Assembly: GCA_036898135.1 (NCBI GenBank)
Contig: CM072519.1
Span: forward strand, 42,981,339 to 43,045,338
DNA from: Oncomelania hupensis
Taxonomy: Eukaryota; Mollusca; Gastropoda; Littorinimorpha; Pomatiopsidae
Reading direction: 5' to 3'
DNA: 64,000 nucleotides
The notes below the pieces were generated by a model. It was not told the DNA's origin, did not search any database, and saw only the letters and a list, made by a program, of their open reading frames with translations. Each line of letters opens with the position of its first letter. Positions within the stretch are counted from its first letter, which is position 1. Position numbers and translations under genes: made by a program. This document shows, piece after piece, positions 11,668 to 23,224 of this stretch.

Positions 11668-11668
<1 letters not shown>
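11248..11668 (+). mobile_element. SINE family B, copy 2
   Basis: The tRNA-like head contains GGTCGCGGGTTCGAGCCCCGC, a pol III B box (GGTTCGAGCCC). The body has CACCGAGAGTTATCTCCGGGTAC. The 3' end is GGTTACAGATCGCC...AATAAGGCGCGTATAGCATCCATTA followed by an AAT microsatellite. A 27-bp unit (TGTATGTGTAGGAGTGTCTG...) is repeated three times at 11509-11589, an expansion not present in the other copies. Confidence 0.75.

Positions 11669-11731
<63 letters not shown>
11669..11731. repeat. (ATA)n microsatellite tail
   Basis: A trinucleotide run directly following the SINE B 3' end, probably grown from its tail. Confidence 0.95.
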
Positions 11732-11732
<1 letters not shown>

Positions 11733-11739
11733 TGTGTCA

Positions 11740-12420
11740 TACAATCATGAAACAACAAATCTTTGAAATCAAACAAATTAATCATAAAAACTACCTTATT
11801 TAAATAAAGGATTAAAGTGCAATGACCTGAGCTTAATTTGTGGTATTTGTAACAACAACAACAACAACAACAACTATTCGCACTCACCCCACCCCACCCC
11901 CGTGTATTATTTTAAACAACTGTTACATTATTTTGTCCTTTACTCGGATAACACCAGCGCCGCTCTTAGCTTGTGTCTGAAACAAGCTGTGATCAAAATG
12001 TCAACCTAGTGTTGGCCTTATAAGGCGGGAGGCAGGTCGTCTATAATTCCATTTCTAAACTGTACACTTTTATCTTTTTTGTTGTTGTTGTAATAACCTA
12101 TTGTTTCCAGTTCTTTGCCCACCTGAGCTTACGAAAGTATTTTTGTTTGTGTGATGAATATTATGTACTCCGCCATCCTCTTTCCCACTCCTACAAAAAA
12201 AAAAAAAAATAAATAAATCACAAACACAAAGTTTGACAAACATAAAGCCCGTGGGTGCATTTAGAAAACAAAACCATGTTGTAATTCGCCTCACAGTTGG
12301 AACCAGACAGCTCTTGAATAGGGTGGAAGGGAGAGAGACAGAGAACAGAAAAAAAGACAGGGAGACAGAGATAGAGATAGACAGAGACAGAGTAAAGATT
12401 TAAAGAACGTACCAACTACA
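11740..12420. other. Unidentified sequence with short CAA/GTT repeats
   Basis: An (ACA)n patch lies at 11852-11875 and an A-rich run at 12196-12217. No gene is recognised. Confidence 0.35.
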
Positions 12421-12422
12421 GG

Positions 12423-12905
<483 letters not shown>

Positions 12906-13002
12906 GTGCGCTCTATAATAGGAATAATTGTGTTGCCTCTGACGTCATTAGTTGGTCTTGTGGACTGTCTGTTCTGCTTCCATCCCTTGGCTAAAAAGGT
13001 AT

Positions 13003-13003
13003 G

Positions 13004-13034
<31 letters not shown>
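13003..13034. repeat. Poly-T tract
   Basis: About 30 T residues. No retroelement sequence is recognised next to it. Confidence 0.9.
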
Positions 13035-13037
<3 letters not shown>

Positions 13038-13122
13038 CATGGTGTCTACTTCTGTTATGCGAGACTTTTCTTAAAGGTTACTTTCTACCTTTGAGGCTGT
13101 GCATAGAAAATAAAGGGCACAA

Positions 13123-13545
13123 CGACGTGTGTGTGTGTGTGTGTGTGTATGTGGGGAAGTTAGGGGGCGTACGTATGTGGGGTGTGGTGTATTTGTGTGT
13201 ATGTGTGTGAGGGGTAGAGTGTGCGGGTATGTGTGTGTGTTTGCTTCTGTATGTGTGGCTCTGCCTGCGTTCGTGTGTGCGCATGTATGTGGGTGCGTGT
13301 GTCTCTGAGTGTCTGCATGTGTATATATGTGCGTGTGTTTGTGTGTGTGTGTACGAGTTTGTGTATGTGTGTCTCTGAGTGTCTGAGTGTGTATCTATGT
13401 GCATGTGTTTGTGTGTGCGTGTATGAGTTTGTGTAAGTTATGTGTTTTTTCTCTCTCTCTCTGTGTGTGCGTGCATGTTTGTGTGTGTTCGTGTGTGTAC
13501 GCCTGTGTGCCTCTGTGTTTGCGTGTGTCTGTGTGTGTATGTGTG
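13123..13545. repeat. Long imperfect (TG)n array
   Basis: About 420 bp of TG with CT and AT interruptions, including a GTGTCTCTGAGTGTCTG sub-repeat seen twice (about 13309 and 13370). The Cys/Val-rich and His/Thr-rich frames are artefacts. Confidence 0.93.
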
Positions 13546-13549
13546 TTAA

Positions 13550-14215
13550 TGGAGAAGCAACTCATCGATCACAGATGACAGACAAATCCCAATCAAAAAG
13601 CGATAATTCATTCTCTTCCTCACCGCATTGGCATTAACTTTAATGTCGCCGACGCCAGCTACCTTAAGGATTACATCCTTTGTTCACTCCCCTCTCTCCA
13701 CCCGCCTCCCCCTCTTCCTTATCGCCCCTCCATCCTTCGGTGTTGCCGCAGCGAGACGTTGAAAAGAGCAGAAAACAAATTGTATGATAGTGTATGTCGA
13801 TCAGATGAACTTAGTTGTTCGAGTGCCTGACTAAGCGCATGGGCAGCTGCTTTGACTATATCCTATTACGGCCTATAACGCCTTCAGAAGTGTTATGGTA
13901 AGTGCGCTCTATAAGAACAAAACACGTTGCTTGCATTTTACTATAAAGAACAGAACGCTTAACAAAGCCCGACAGAATGTTAGCAAAGTACGCACATCCG
14001 ATCCCGCTATCCCGCCATAAAAAGCACTTCTACTTCTGATTACAGTCCCACGTACTCTACTAATTGGATGCTTTTACAACTGTTCCCTTCAAAGTCTAAC
14101 CGAACATAATGCAACTTACAGCGAATGTCCAACGCCGCGACTTTGACAAGTTAAACAGTCCGACCTGACCAAGTCCGCGCGTGATTTCATCAACATTTTT
14201 TTTTTCAAATTGCTG
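13550..14215. other. Unidentified unique sequence
   Basis: No gene or known repeat recognised. Confidence 0.35.
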
Positions 14216-14218
14216 TCG

Positions 14219-14340
14219 GATATTTTCATTACTTTGCTAAGTCGAATACTGCTTAGTGGGAAATTTCCATTGCTTTGCTAAGTCCAATAGTGCAAAGCTG
14301 AATATTTTCATTGCTTTGTCAAGTCGGACATTTTTTTTGG
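14219..14340 (+). repeat. Diverged tandem repeat, about 50-bp unit
   Basis: Three copies of ATTTTCATTGCTTTGCTAAGTC-type units, beginning near 14221, 14262 and 14304, with variable spacers (GAATACTGC, CAATAGTGC). Confidence 0.65.
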
Positions 14341-14429
14341 CGAAGTCGGATTGTGATGTAATACGTCGGACAATGTCAGAGGCAAACGAGCCTTGTCTGG
14401 CCACATTACTTCACGTCGTTTGGCGTGTT

Positions 14430-14541
14430 TCTTCTTCTTCTTCTTCTTCTTCTTCTTCTTCTTCTTCTTCTTCTTCTTCTTCTTCTTCTCTTCTTCTTCT
14501 CGGTCCTGATTTGGCTCGGAAGAGTCCGCTGGACCTAAAGC

Positions 14542-14572
<31 letters not shown>

Positions 14573-14591
14573 TTCTTCTTCTTCTTCTTCT
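14430..14591. repeat. (TTC)n microsatellite interrupted by a retroelement tail
   Basis: TTC repeats at 14430-14500 resume at 14572-14591. Between them lies the AATC-tailed fragment annotated separately, so that fragment inserted into a pre-existing TTC array. Confidence 0.85.
14501..14572 (+). mobile_element. AATC-tailed retroelement 3' fragment, copy 1
   Basis: It starts CGGTCCTGATTTGGCTCGG, continues through GTCCGCTGGACCTAAAGCAA and ends in (CAAT)n. The same 3' end occurs on the minus strand at 55393-55456 and 62339-62412. The bounded length and tetranucleotide tail suggest target-primed insertion of a 5'-truncated element. Confidence 0.75.
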
Positions 14592-14599
14592 TTGGGATG

Positions 14600-14955
14600 T
14601 GGTAGCGAGGATGAGTTGGGAGGTGATTGCTTCAGTCGTTCTTCATATTCTTGCCTCATCGCATCAGCGCATTACTCGTCTTCCGTCTGCAATTTGCGAA
14701 TTTATGGGTTCCTGCTGATTCGTCCGATCGGACACCGCGCCGTGTTACTCCGCTTCCTATGGCGAGCCAATCAAAATGTGATTGTGCAATAACGGACATT
14801 GGCAGAAAACAAGATGTCCGATGCCAAATTTATTGTTCGTGATGTTCTTTGATTGGCTGTCTCTGTCTCTTTTCTTTCTATCTCTCTGCCTGTCTGTCCG
14901 TTTCGTCTCTTTTTTTAGCCAACTTATTTATTCTCCTCAGCCTTTTATCCAATCA
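14600..14955. other. Unidentified unique sequence
   Basis: No gene or repeat family recognised. Confidence 0.3.
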
Positions 14956-14959
14956 TTGC

Positions 14960-15053
14960 CTTCTTCTTCTTCTTCTTCTTCTTCTTCTTCTTCTTCTTCT
15001 TCTTCTTCTTCTTCTTCTTCTTCTTCTTCTTCTTCTTCTTCTTCTTCTTCTTC
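14960..15053. repeat. (TTC)n microsatellite
   Basis: 94 bp of TTC. Frames through it read poly-Ser, poly-Leu or poly-Lys. Confidence 0.97.
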
Positions 15054-15114
15054 CTCACCATCATCATTATGCGATTCAGTCTAGATTTGCACGATAAGGA
15101 GAGGATAAAAAAGG

Positions 15115-15117
<3 letters not shown>

Positions 15118-15177
<60 letters not shown>
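15118..15177. repeat. (GA)n microsatellite
   Basis: 60 bp of GA dinucleotides. Confidence 0.96.
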
Positions 15178-15181
<4 letters not shown>

Positions 15182-15570
15182 CAGACCGAGACAGATAGAC
15201 AGACAGATAAAAAAGAGAGAGTCAGTCAGAGAGACGGAGACTATATGTAAGCACAAATCGTACGAGAAGAAGCTGGGATTAACTTAAAATAGGACAATTC
15301 GTAAAAGAACGTTGGGGGTGATGTAAGCAATTTGGGGGTGAGGATGGAGGAGGTGAGAAATTGAGGTGTGTGTGGGAAAGTGAAGGTGGAAGAAGGGGGA
15401 TGGGAAGGGGGCCAGAGGGGAGAAGGAGTGGCTGTAGGTGGTCCCAGACATGAAGTGAGTTCTTTACACAGGACAAAATATTACATTCCAACATGTACAA
15501 AGTCAACGGGAAGTAAATAATAAATGAGAAAGAAGTACAACATAAGAAAATATAAGCTGGAAATGAACAA
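15178..15570. other. Purine-rich unidentified sequence
   Basis: 15300-15440 is GGA/GGTG-rich. No gene is recognised. Confidence 0.35.
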
Positions 15571-15571
15571 C

Positions 15572-15598
15572 ACTGATGATGATGATGGGGATGACGAC

Positions 15599-15638
<40 letters not shown>

Positions 15639-16244
15639 GTAAGGAGGAAGAGAAGAAGAAGAAGAAGAAGAAGAAGAAGAGAAGGAGGAGGAAGAGGAGG
15701 AGGAGAAGAAGAAGAAGAAGAAGAAGAAGAAGAATGGCGAAGATATAAAAAAAGAAGAGCAACAACAACAACAACAACAACAGCAACGACGACGACAACA
15801 ACAAGAAAAGAAGAAGAAGAGGAGGAGGAAGAAGAAGAAGAAGAATGATGAAATCATAGGAGGAAGAGGAGAAAGAAGAAGAACAACAACAACAACAAGA
15901 AAAGATGAAGAAGAGGAGGAGAAAGAGGCACAACAACAAGAACAACTACAAAAATAGCAACAGCGACGACGGTGATGACTACAACAACAACAACGACGAC
16001 AACAACAACACCAAAAAGAAAAGAAGAAGAAGAGGAGGAGGAAGAGGAAGAACAAGAACAAGAACAACAACAACAACTACTACTACTACAAAATCACCAC
16101 AACAATGACTACAACAACAACAGCAGCAATAATAAAAAGAACAGAAGAAGAAGAAGAAGAAGAAGAAGAAGAAGAAGAAGAAGAAGAAGAAGAAGAAGAA
16201 GAAGAAGAAGAAGAAGAAGAAGAAGAAGAAGAAGAAGAAGAAGA
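15572..16244. repeat. Trinucleotide mosaic (GAT/GAA/GGA/CAA)n
   Basis: About 670 bp made almost only of GAT, GAA, GGA, ACA/CAA and GAC triplets, ending in a 100-bp pure GAA run (16143-16244). Only a few percent of bases break the purine/CAA pattern. All open frames here are low-complexity artefacts. Confidence 0.95.
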
Positions 16245-16249
16245 CTGTT

Positions 16250-16765
16250 AAAAAGTATAGTTGACCACAGAGTAGGCAAAACTAGATTACCCGCAAAAAT
16301 TGATAAGAGAGAAGAGGGCGGAGGGTAGGGGGGGGTAGGGAGGGTGGGGGGGGAGTGTTAGTAGATTTATGGTAGAACATAAAATGATACCGTACAGCAG
16401 AACCAGAAAAGAAGTGTTGTAAATGTACATATTGGAGCAGACGAAATCACGCCCCGGATACCTGAATGGCTGGGGCACTCCTTCCTCTCAGAAATCAAAT
16501 GTCGACAGTCCGACCTTTTACATTAGTAGACCAGTAGATTAGTGCCAAATGCATAATATTAATCAACGCACCTTGTACATGTAAACTCTTGTAAACCTTT
16601 TCGGCCGACACGCTTTCGTTGAGCAGACAGCCCCAATTTCACACAGCACAGATGACGAATAAGTATTGCCTAGAGTTTAATAAAGGAAACAATCCACCAC
16701 TTCAGTTTGTATGTCTGTTGCTGCTTCCTTTCCTCTCTTTCTTCATCTTTTATCTTTCCTGTGAA
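16250..16765. other. Unidentified sequence with a G-rich patch
   Basis: 16320-16356 is GGGT/GGGA-rich. Nothing else is recognised. Confidence 0.35.
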
Positions 16766-16766
16766 T

Positions 16767-16768
<2 letters not shown>

Positions 16769-16803
<35 letters not shown>
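16769..16803. repeat. Poly-T tract
   Basis: 35 consecutive T residues. Confidence 0.95.
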
Positions 16804-16929
16804 CCCAAAGATTTCAAAGATAGTGCAAGTGTTGTTGGCTTCATGTCTAGCAATCTATTTGTTACGTACTCTTCTGTGTTTGTATTATACCTGTACGGTG
16901 TGTGTGATACATGGAATAAAAAGCAAATA

Positions 16930-18383
16930 AAAAAAAGAAAACAAAGAGAAAGAGAGAGAGGGAGAGAGAGAGAGGAGAGGTAGAGAGAGAGGGGGAGGGG
17001 GGGGGGGAAAGAAACAATCCACAAAAGGTATACCTCCTCATTCGTGTTTATACCCACACAGTCAGCAAGACCTAAATACTTCAAAATAAGGAAACAAAAT
17101 GACAATACAAACTGTATTCTGTAAAAAAAATTGTTGTCTCAGCAGATGCGTTTTAAGGTTGAGAATTCAAAGCCGAGATGGTAACCATATTTTGTGAAAA
17201 AAGAATTCCAAGCTGTAGGGGGACAGTAAAACTGAAAACTCGCTCTCCTACGGATTAGATATGGTGCATATGCAATCACAACAAACCTCTTCTTCATCAG
17301 CACTTAGTTAGCGGTCGGTCAGCGATAATTTAAATGTTGCGATGAAAGCTGTTTAACAGTGCCATAAACCGACGTAGCGCAGAACCATCCTACACAGCAG
17401 ACTATCAAGCGTCTCCCATAGTCAGTCACCAGTCCACGCCGGGCCTATGAGCCTTATGAAGGTCTTTTAGACTGGAGGCTATATTGGGACACTTTTACCA
17501 CGGCAAACAAACCCATCTAAGACGCATTCAGCTGGAAAGTATGAGAGAGAGATAGAAAAAGATGGAGAGAGAGAGAATTTATATCACAGAAAGCACATTA
17601 CAGACATAGAAGGAAAAGAAAAAATGTAAAAGTTATTAAAAGTACTGTTTTGCCATTCAAAACAAAAATAACCCACACACCCCAACCCCCCCCCCCCCCC
17701 CCAAAAAAAAAAAAATCCCAAAAAACAAAACAACAAACAAACAAAAACAACAACAACCTCAGTCTGAAAATAAATACAGAAACATAGAGCATACAACGTA
17801 CCAAAAAAAAAAAAACATACAAACAAATTAACAGGATGATGTTCTGTAAAACTATAAACCCCTATTTTGTGCTAACATGGGGTCCTTGCTGCCGAGTGTA
17901 AAATTGAGGGCAAAGCAAGGACGGCAGGGTAATTATGATCCTATATGCTTAGGCTGCGCAGTTCGCGTAACTTTCTGGAAGAGAATATAGACCGTGGTCT
18001 TATCTGTGCGAACTATCCCACGGATTTTAAAGATCAAAAACCAAACTAGACGTCTTCCTCCCCCACTCGTCCGGGTGTCTCTGTTCTGCGGCTTTCGTGC
18101 TTTCCTTAAAAATAAAAAATAAAAACGAGTTTTGCCGCAAAGGAGACACATTTCCATAAACTAAAATCACTCACAGACTCGAGCACGCAGCGCGCGCGCA
18201 TCCACACACGCGAACTCACACGCACATACACGCATACGCACACACACTCTCTCTCCATCTCTTTCTCTTTGTCACAAACACACACACACATTCATGTAGT
18301 ACCGACTCACTCTCACAAACACACCACCTATACACAACGCCACACACCCAAACAAACACACACATATTCAAAATGCAAATGAG
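16930..18383. other. Unidentified sequence with GA, poly-C/poly-A and CA patches
   Basis: 16940-17008 is GA/G-rich, 17688-17716 is poly-C followed by poly-A, and 18190-18300 is CA/CT-rich. No gene, tRNA or transposon is recognised. Confidence 0.4.

Positions 18384-18453
<70 letters not shown>
18384..18453. repeat. (AAT)n microsatellite tail
   Basis: This lies at the 3' (minus-strand) end of the SINE B copy that follows, in the same position as at 11669. Confidence 0.95.
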
Positions 18454-18455
<2 letters not shown>

Positions 18456-18795
18456 GCTATACGCGCCTTATTCCTAAATCAGACTCAAAGCGCGGCGATC
18501 TGTAACCAACATACACGCTTACATGTTGCAGACACTCCAACAAACACCCATTCATCACTCATACATGTGGTGTAAAGGGCACGTCGCTATTAAAAAAACC
18601 AGAAAGGAATTCGAATTTTTATTTTGAAATTTGTAGACAGACTGCATCCAATAGCATTATTGAAGGGATGGAAGAAATCGGAGTACCCAGAAAAAACCCT
18701 CGGTGAGCTGAAAATCTCGTACCTAAGTCACATAACTTCGAACCCGCGATTTTCGACATTGGAAACCAGCTCACTACCCACCAAACTACTTGGCC
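18454..18795 (-). mobile_element. SINE family B, copy 3
   Basis: On the minus strand it runs from GTGGCCAAGTAGTTTGGTGG and AATCGCGGGTTCGAAGTTATG (B-box-like) through CACCGAGGGTTTTTTCTGGG to ACAGATCGCCGCGCTTTGAG and AATAAGGCGCGTATAGCATT, then TTA repeats. It aligns along its length with 11248-11668. The target duplications are not visible because the tail is a microsatellite. Confidence 0.75.
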
Positions 18796-18799
18796 ACCA

Positions 18800-19180
18800 G
18801 TCACGCGCCATTGACGTCATTGAATAGGAAGAATTGTTAAAAACTAAACTAACTATTTAATGTTTGAGTGTACATCGTTGTCACCATTGTGAACACAGCA
18901 AAGGATGTATTGACAAATAACACTGATGATAATTATTAATAATGTGCAAAACAGTAAGGTAGTAGTCTAATATAAAAATTAAAAAAAAGCCAGCGTCATC
19001 TTAAGGACGAATTAAAGGAATATTACAGGAAATTATAGAATAGTGCGTGTGTGCGTGTGTGATTGTGTGTGTATGAGTGTGTGTGTGTGTGCGTGTGTGT
19101 GTAGGTGAGTGTTTGTGTGTGTAAGTGAATGTCTAAAACCGTTTTGTTAAATAAATATATGTTAAATAAGATAACTGAAC
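18800..19180. other. AT-rich unidentified sequence plus (GT)n
   Basis: A GT repeat lies at 19040-19130. Nothing else is recognised. Confidence 0.35.
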
Positions 19181-19195
19181 CAAACTAAAATACAT

Positions 19196-19390
19196 AGAGG
19201 GGCCGGGTAGCTCAGTTGGTAAGAGCGTCTTGCTAGTAACCGAAAGGTCGCTGGTTCGAATCCCGGATTGGTCAACGTTTGATCATATTATTTTCCTCTT
19301 TACCAACAACTGGCCCGCTTGTGTCAGTATAAATCGGTCCAGTAGTCACCTATATGCGAAAGTGTCGTGTGACTATAATCTACATACAAA
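19196..19390 (+). mobile_element. tRNA-derived SINE family A, copy 1
   Basis: The head has a pol III A box (TAGCTCAGTTGGTAAGAGC) and B box (GGTTCGAATCC). The anticodon-loop region CTAGTAA resembles tRNA-Thr. A conserved body of about 110 bp follows (TCATATTATTTTCC.., GGCCCGCT, CAGTATAAATCGGTCCAG) with a short CAAAC tail. The 15-bp direct repeats CAAACTAAAATACAT at 19181-19195 and 19391-19405 are target-site duplications. A near-identical copy is at 28574-28767. Confidence 0.93.
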
Positions 19391-19405
19391 CAAACTAAAA
19401 TACAT

Positions 19406-20815
19406 GTAACAAGTATATGAACGAAAATGAATACAACCTTAGACGGTGTTAATGTAACCACTGTTCAAGAACTAACCAAGTTGCCTCAGCTTAAAATGGA
19501 AAAAGTGATCCTATCCAATTTACCGTCGCGCCGAAAGCAAAGGATACGTTCACTTTAAACAAATACCCCAAAAGCGAAGCACGACATACTTGTACACATA
19601 CTAAAATTTAATGAACAGCTTCCGATTCGGTCCACGTGTACCAAGCAATGATACTATACAAAATAATAACATTCTATGTCCACTACACTACATACAGAAT
19701 TCCAGACGTGGGCATACCACGCGGTCTTATTCCCGCTGAACCTACAGCTTTATGTTGCTGTAAATTAAAAATGGCGTTATCTGTTCCCCTCAGTTTAGGT
19801 TGATTCTTTTACATTTTACATGACATAACTCCTACAGGTTTTAATAACGTTTCTATTTACAATAAACGACTTTAAATGCCGCGTAAACAATTTGCTCTCC
19901 CTCTCATGGTCACTCTACTAGGCCTATGGATCTGATAAACAATGCGTACATGTATTGGAGAAACCCAGGGCGACGCAACAGAAGCTAGCCAAACGTAGGC
20001 CTATTATATAGTCAGAGCGTTGTATTTTATTCAGCTGTTGTACTTGTTCATCGTTGTTGTCCGTCACGGAAAGAGAAAAGAAACAAACCCGAAATGACGG
20101 AAATATTGTTATGGGAGGAAAATCACCCATAATGATTAAGACGCATTAGGCCTCATAGTTCCTCTGATTTATGTACCTATACACAGGGTCCTTGTACTAG
20201 GGTCGTCATGATTGCAGTGTGGCGGGGGAGGGAGGAGGGGGGGGGGGAGCGGAAGGGACGGGAAAAATCTTAACCGATTTCACCAGCTCCATGCAAACGC
20301 AGCATAGGCCCCTAAATTTTCCCCATCCATATTCAACGTGGATCAAGTGTCGACTGTCTGGACATAGCTTGTGATGTATAGCTTGTGATGGAATAATTAT
20401 AGGTTGAGGGGTACTTAGCTCCCAGAAAGAGAGAGAGAGAGATAAAAAAAACAAACAACAACAACTGGGAATTCGTGAAATAACCAATTGACTCCTCTCA
20501 CAAGGACAGACAGCACTGGGCCAAAAGCAACAACAATTACTTCTACCTAAAAGAAATAAAACTTACTTTCAAAAAACTCCTACCCCCACCCCCCTCTCTT
20601 ATTTCCTAAACCATTATACCCATTACTAAACCAACAGCCCCCACCACCCACCCTCCAATAAAACACTTCGCGTTCTGCCATCGGACGTGCCACGCAAGCG
20701 AAATCAGGAACGGTTAATTCCATGATAATAGACTTACACTCACTTTCCGATTTCTAGCCCCTCCCAACCCCCTAACACTCCCCCCTCCCCCCAAACATCA
20801 ACACCTTTAGTCTTT
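19406..20815. other. Unidentified unique sequence
   Basis: Mostly unique AT-rich sequence. A G-run lies at 20222-20250 and short GA repeats near 20428. No gene is recognised on either strand. Confidence 0.4.
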
Positions 20816-20818
20816 CCT

Positions 20819-20935
20819 CTCAATTCAATTGAATTCTCTCAGGAAAGAGAGGCAGACTGAGAATTTTGAATTGAATTTAATTCAGATGAAATTGAATTCA
20901 ATTTAATTCAATTTGAATTTCTCAGTCTACCTTTT
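20819..20935. repeat. AATT-rich inverted repeat
   Basis: AGACTGAGAATTTTGAATTG on the left pairs with CAATTTGAATTTCTCAGTCT on the right. The centre is a set of overlapping AATTGAATTC-type motifs. Confidence 0.75.
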
Positions 20936-21855
20936 CCGCCACCCATCTGCACTCTTTTTTGCCAGCCCCGACGTGCCATGCAATTAAACTCAGTAACAAC
21001 ATTCACTTTTTCTAAACCCATCTTTCCTAAGGTACACACGCACGCACACACGCACACGCACACACACACACACACTCTCTCTCTCTCGTAATTAACTAAT
21101 TTTGCCTTCACACGCACCACGCAACTGTGAACGTCAGTAGCAATAACTTACTTAGCGTAATGAAAACAAAATCTATTCGCCGATTGCTAAACCCCGGTTT
21201 TTGCTGTTGTTGGTTTTTTGTTTTTGTTTTTGTTTTTTTAAAGAACATAGTTCTGAAATCCTAGGGTACTACGCAATTAAAGTTGGTCTGAAGTCAAAAT
21301 CAACATTGCCCAGACACTTGTAAAATGTCTCATTCAAAGGAAGACATTTCTATATAAGACAGAAGAAATTTTGTTCGTCTAAAGGATTGCATCCGAAAAT
21401 TTATTCCTGGCCATGCAAGACAGAAAGAATAACAATAAAAAATAATAACAGTACTTTGAATAGTAACCACGTACGATTAAATAATAATGACAGCAAGAGC
21501 CACAAAGATGAACATATGTAAAGTGTATGAAAAAAGTATAATAATACAAACCATCTTTATATATATAAATTGCTTAGCCGGAAGTCCTTCTTCGCCTCTA
21601 CTATAAAGTTTGTCCGGTGTGGACGCTGATCAGGGCAGGTGCCGGGCTCTGCGGGTCGGCCTACTGTGCGCTCAAAACCAGCGAAATCGTTATAGCCGAC
21701 ATTTCCTTACCGAACGTTTAACCGTTTCTGAGATAAATAAATAAACAAAATGTCCCCAAACTGCAATAGCCTCATTCCGTGCGCTTCCATTAAAAATCAA
21801 ATTGAGGATTCAGCATGTTTTCCCATATAGACCAAAAAATTGATGTTCTTTCTAC
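20936..21855. other. Unidentified sequence with a CA/CT patch
   Basis: A CA/CT microsatellite lies at 21035-21090. No gene is recognised. Confidence 0.35.
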
Positions 21856-21859
21856 GAAG

Positions 21860-21935
21860 TATTGGTAGCTTACTTAGTAAAACATTCGCCTACCGTGCAG
21901 GGCGACCCAATTTCAAATCCCTCGCGGGCCATTTT
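21860..21935 (+). mobile_element. Decayed tRNA-like element (possible SINE head)
   Basis: GGTAGCTTACTTAGTAAAAC resembles an A box and ATTTCAAATCCC a B box, at tRNA-like spacing, ending GCGGGCCA. Both boxes are degenerate and no family body is recognised, so this is tentative. Confidence 0.4.
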
Positions 21936-22019
21936 TTTATGTGTTTTTTTTTTTTTACACTACAATATGGATATTTTTCTTTTTAATTTAGGCTTTTTAC
22001 TTTTAATTAATATTATTAA

Positions 22020-22388
<369 letters not shown>

Positions 22389-22457
22389 CTTATATCAAAA
22401 TTTCTTTTAAAATATTGGTGTTTTTTATGATTTCTATTTGTATTATTCTATATTCAA

Positions 22458-22519
<62 letters not shown>
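22458..22519. repeat. (TTA)n microsatellite
   Basis: 62 bp of ATT repeats just upstream of the G-rich minisatellite. Confidence 0.95.
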
Positions 22520-22522
<3 letters not shown>

Positions 22523-22529
22523 AGGATCG

Positions 22530-22862
22530 GGATGGGGTGGTACGTGTAGGTAAAAGGGGGCTACGGGTAGGTTTAAAGGTGCATGGGTAGGCATAACGGG
22601 GATACGGGTATATATAAAGGGGTATGGTGATGGTCGATTCCTTTTATCCATACCTGCGAAACGATCAACGGGGAAGTATCAAGGAGGGTACAGGTAGGTT
22701 ACATGGGGGTACGGAAGGTATCAAGGGGGTATAGGGAGGTATCAAGTGGGTTCGGGGAGGTATCAAGGGGGTATGGTGAGGCATCATGGGGTGGACGGGG
22801 AGATATCAGGGGGGGGGGGTATGGGGAGGTATCAAGGGGGATATGGGGAGGTATCATCGTCC
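22530..22862 (+). repeat. G-rich minisatellite, about 22-bp unit
   Basis: Units of the form GGTATCAAGGGGGTATGGGGA are repeated from about 22684 to 22862, with looser GGTACGGGTAGG-type units from 22530. Runs of 4-11 G on the plus strand give quadruplex potential. The Gly/Arg/Ser-rich frame through it follows the repeat period and is not taken as a gene. Confidence 0.85.
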
Positions 22863-23033
22863 AAATGAAACTCGCAGACAACAGTTGTCTCTCTGTCTAC
22901 ATTTTAAACAGCAACCTGTGTGCCCTGGCTTGCCAGGGTACAAAACCACTAGTTGTTTATGTATTAAAACATCTTTTGTGTGTTAAATTTTTGCGAAAAT
23001 TGAATCTATAGTTAAAAAAATAGAAAGAAATAG

Positions 23034-23203
23034 ATGTTTCTTATATAGCGCACTTACAAGCTCAGAGAACTTCTCGAAGCCCTGGCCCGTAAAATACAGC
23101 AATCACACAATAGTTTGCTGAAGTCAGGATTCGAACCCACGTCGCCCAAGACGCACTCACACAAGTGGTGCGCTCTGACCACTGAGCTATCCCTGCCGCC
23201 GTG
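23034..23203 (-). mobile_element. tRNA-derived SINE (type locus of the third SINE family)
   Basis: On the minus strand GGCAGGGATAGCTCAGTGGTC supplies an A box and GTGGGTTCGAATCCTGAC a B box. The body has ACGGGCCAGGGCTTCGAGAA and the 3' end is GTAAGTGCGCTATATAAG. That end resembles the LINE-type tails at 53150 and 60850, as expected if it borrows a LINE's reverse transcriptase. Diverged relatives lie at 9280-9435 and possibly 1793-1875. Confidence 0.85.
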
Positions 23204-23224
23204 TTAATGCTAATTCGTGCTAAT

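Noticed and set aside
15279..16076. 265-residue Ser/Cys/Phe-rich frame on the minus strand
   Set aside because: It is translation of GAA/GAT/CAA triplet arrays, and other frames of the same DNA are equally open.
19207..19275. Functional tRNA gene
   Set aside because: The A and B boxes are good, but the anticodon stem pairs poorly, a conserved non-tRNA body follows, and target duplications flank the unit. It is a SINE.
22703..23011. Gly/Arg-rich protein (SRGYREVS.. repeats)
   Set aside because: It follows the G-rich minisatellite period and runs on into unrelated sequence.
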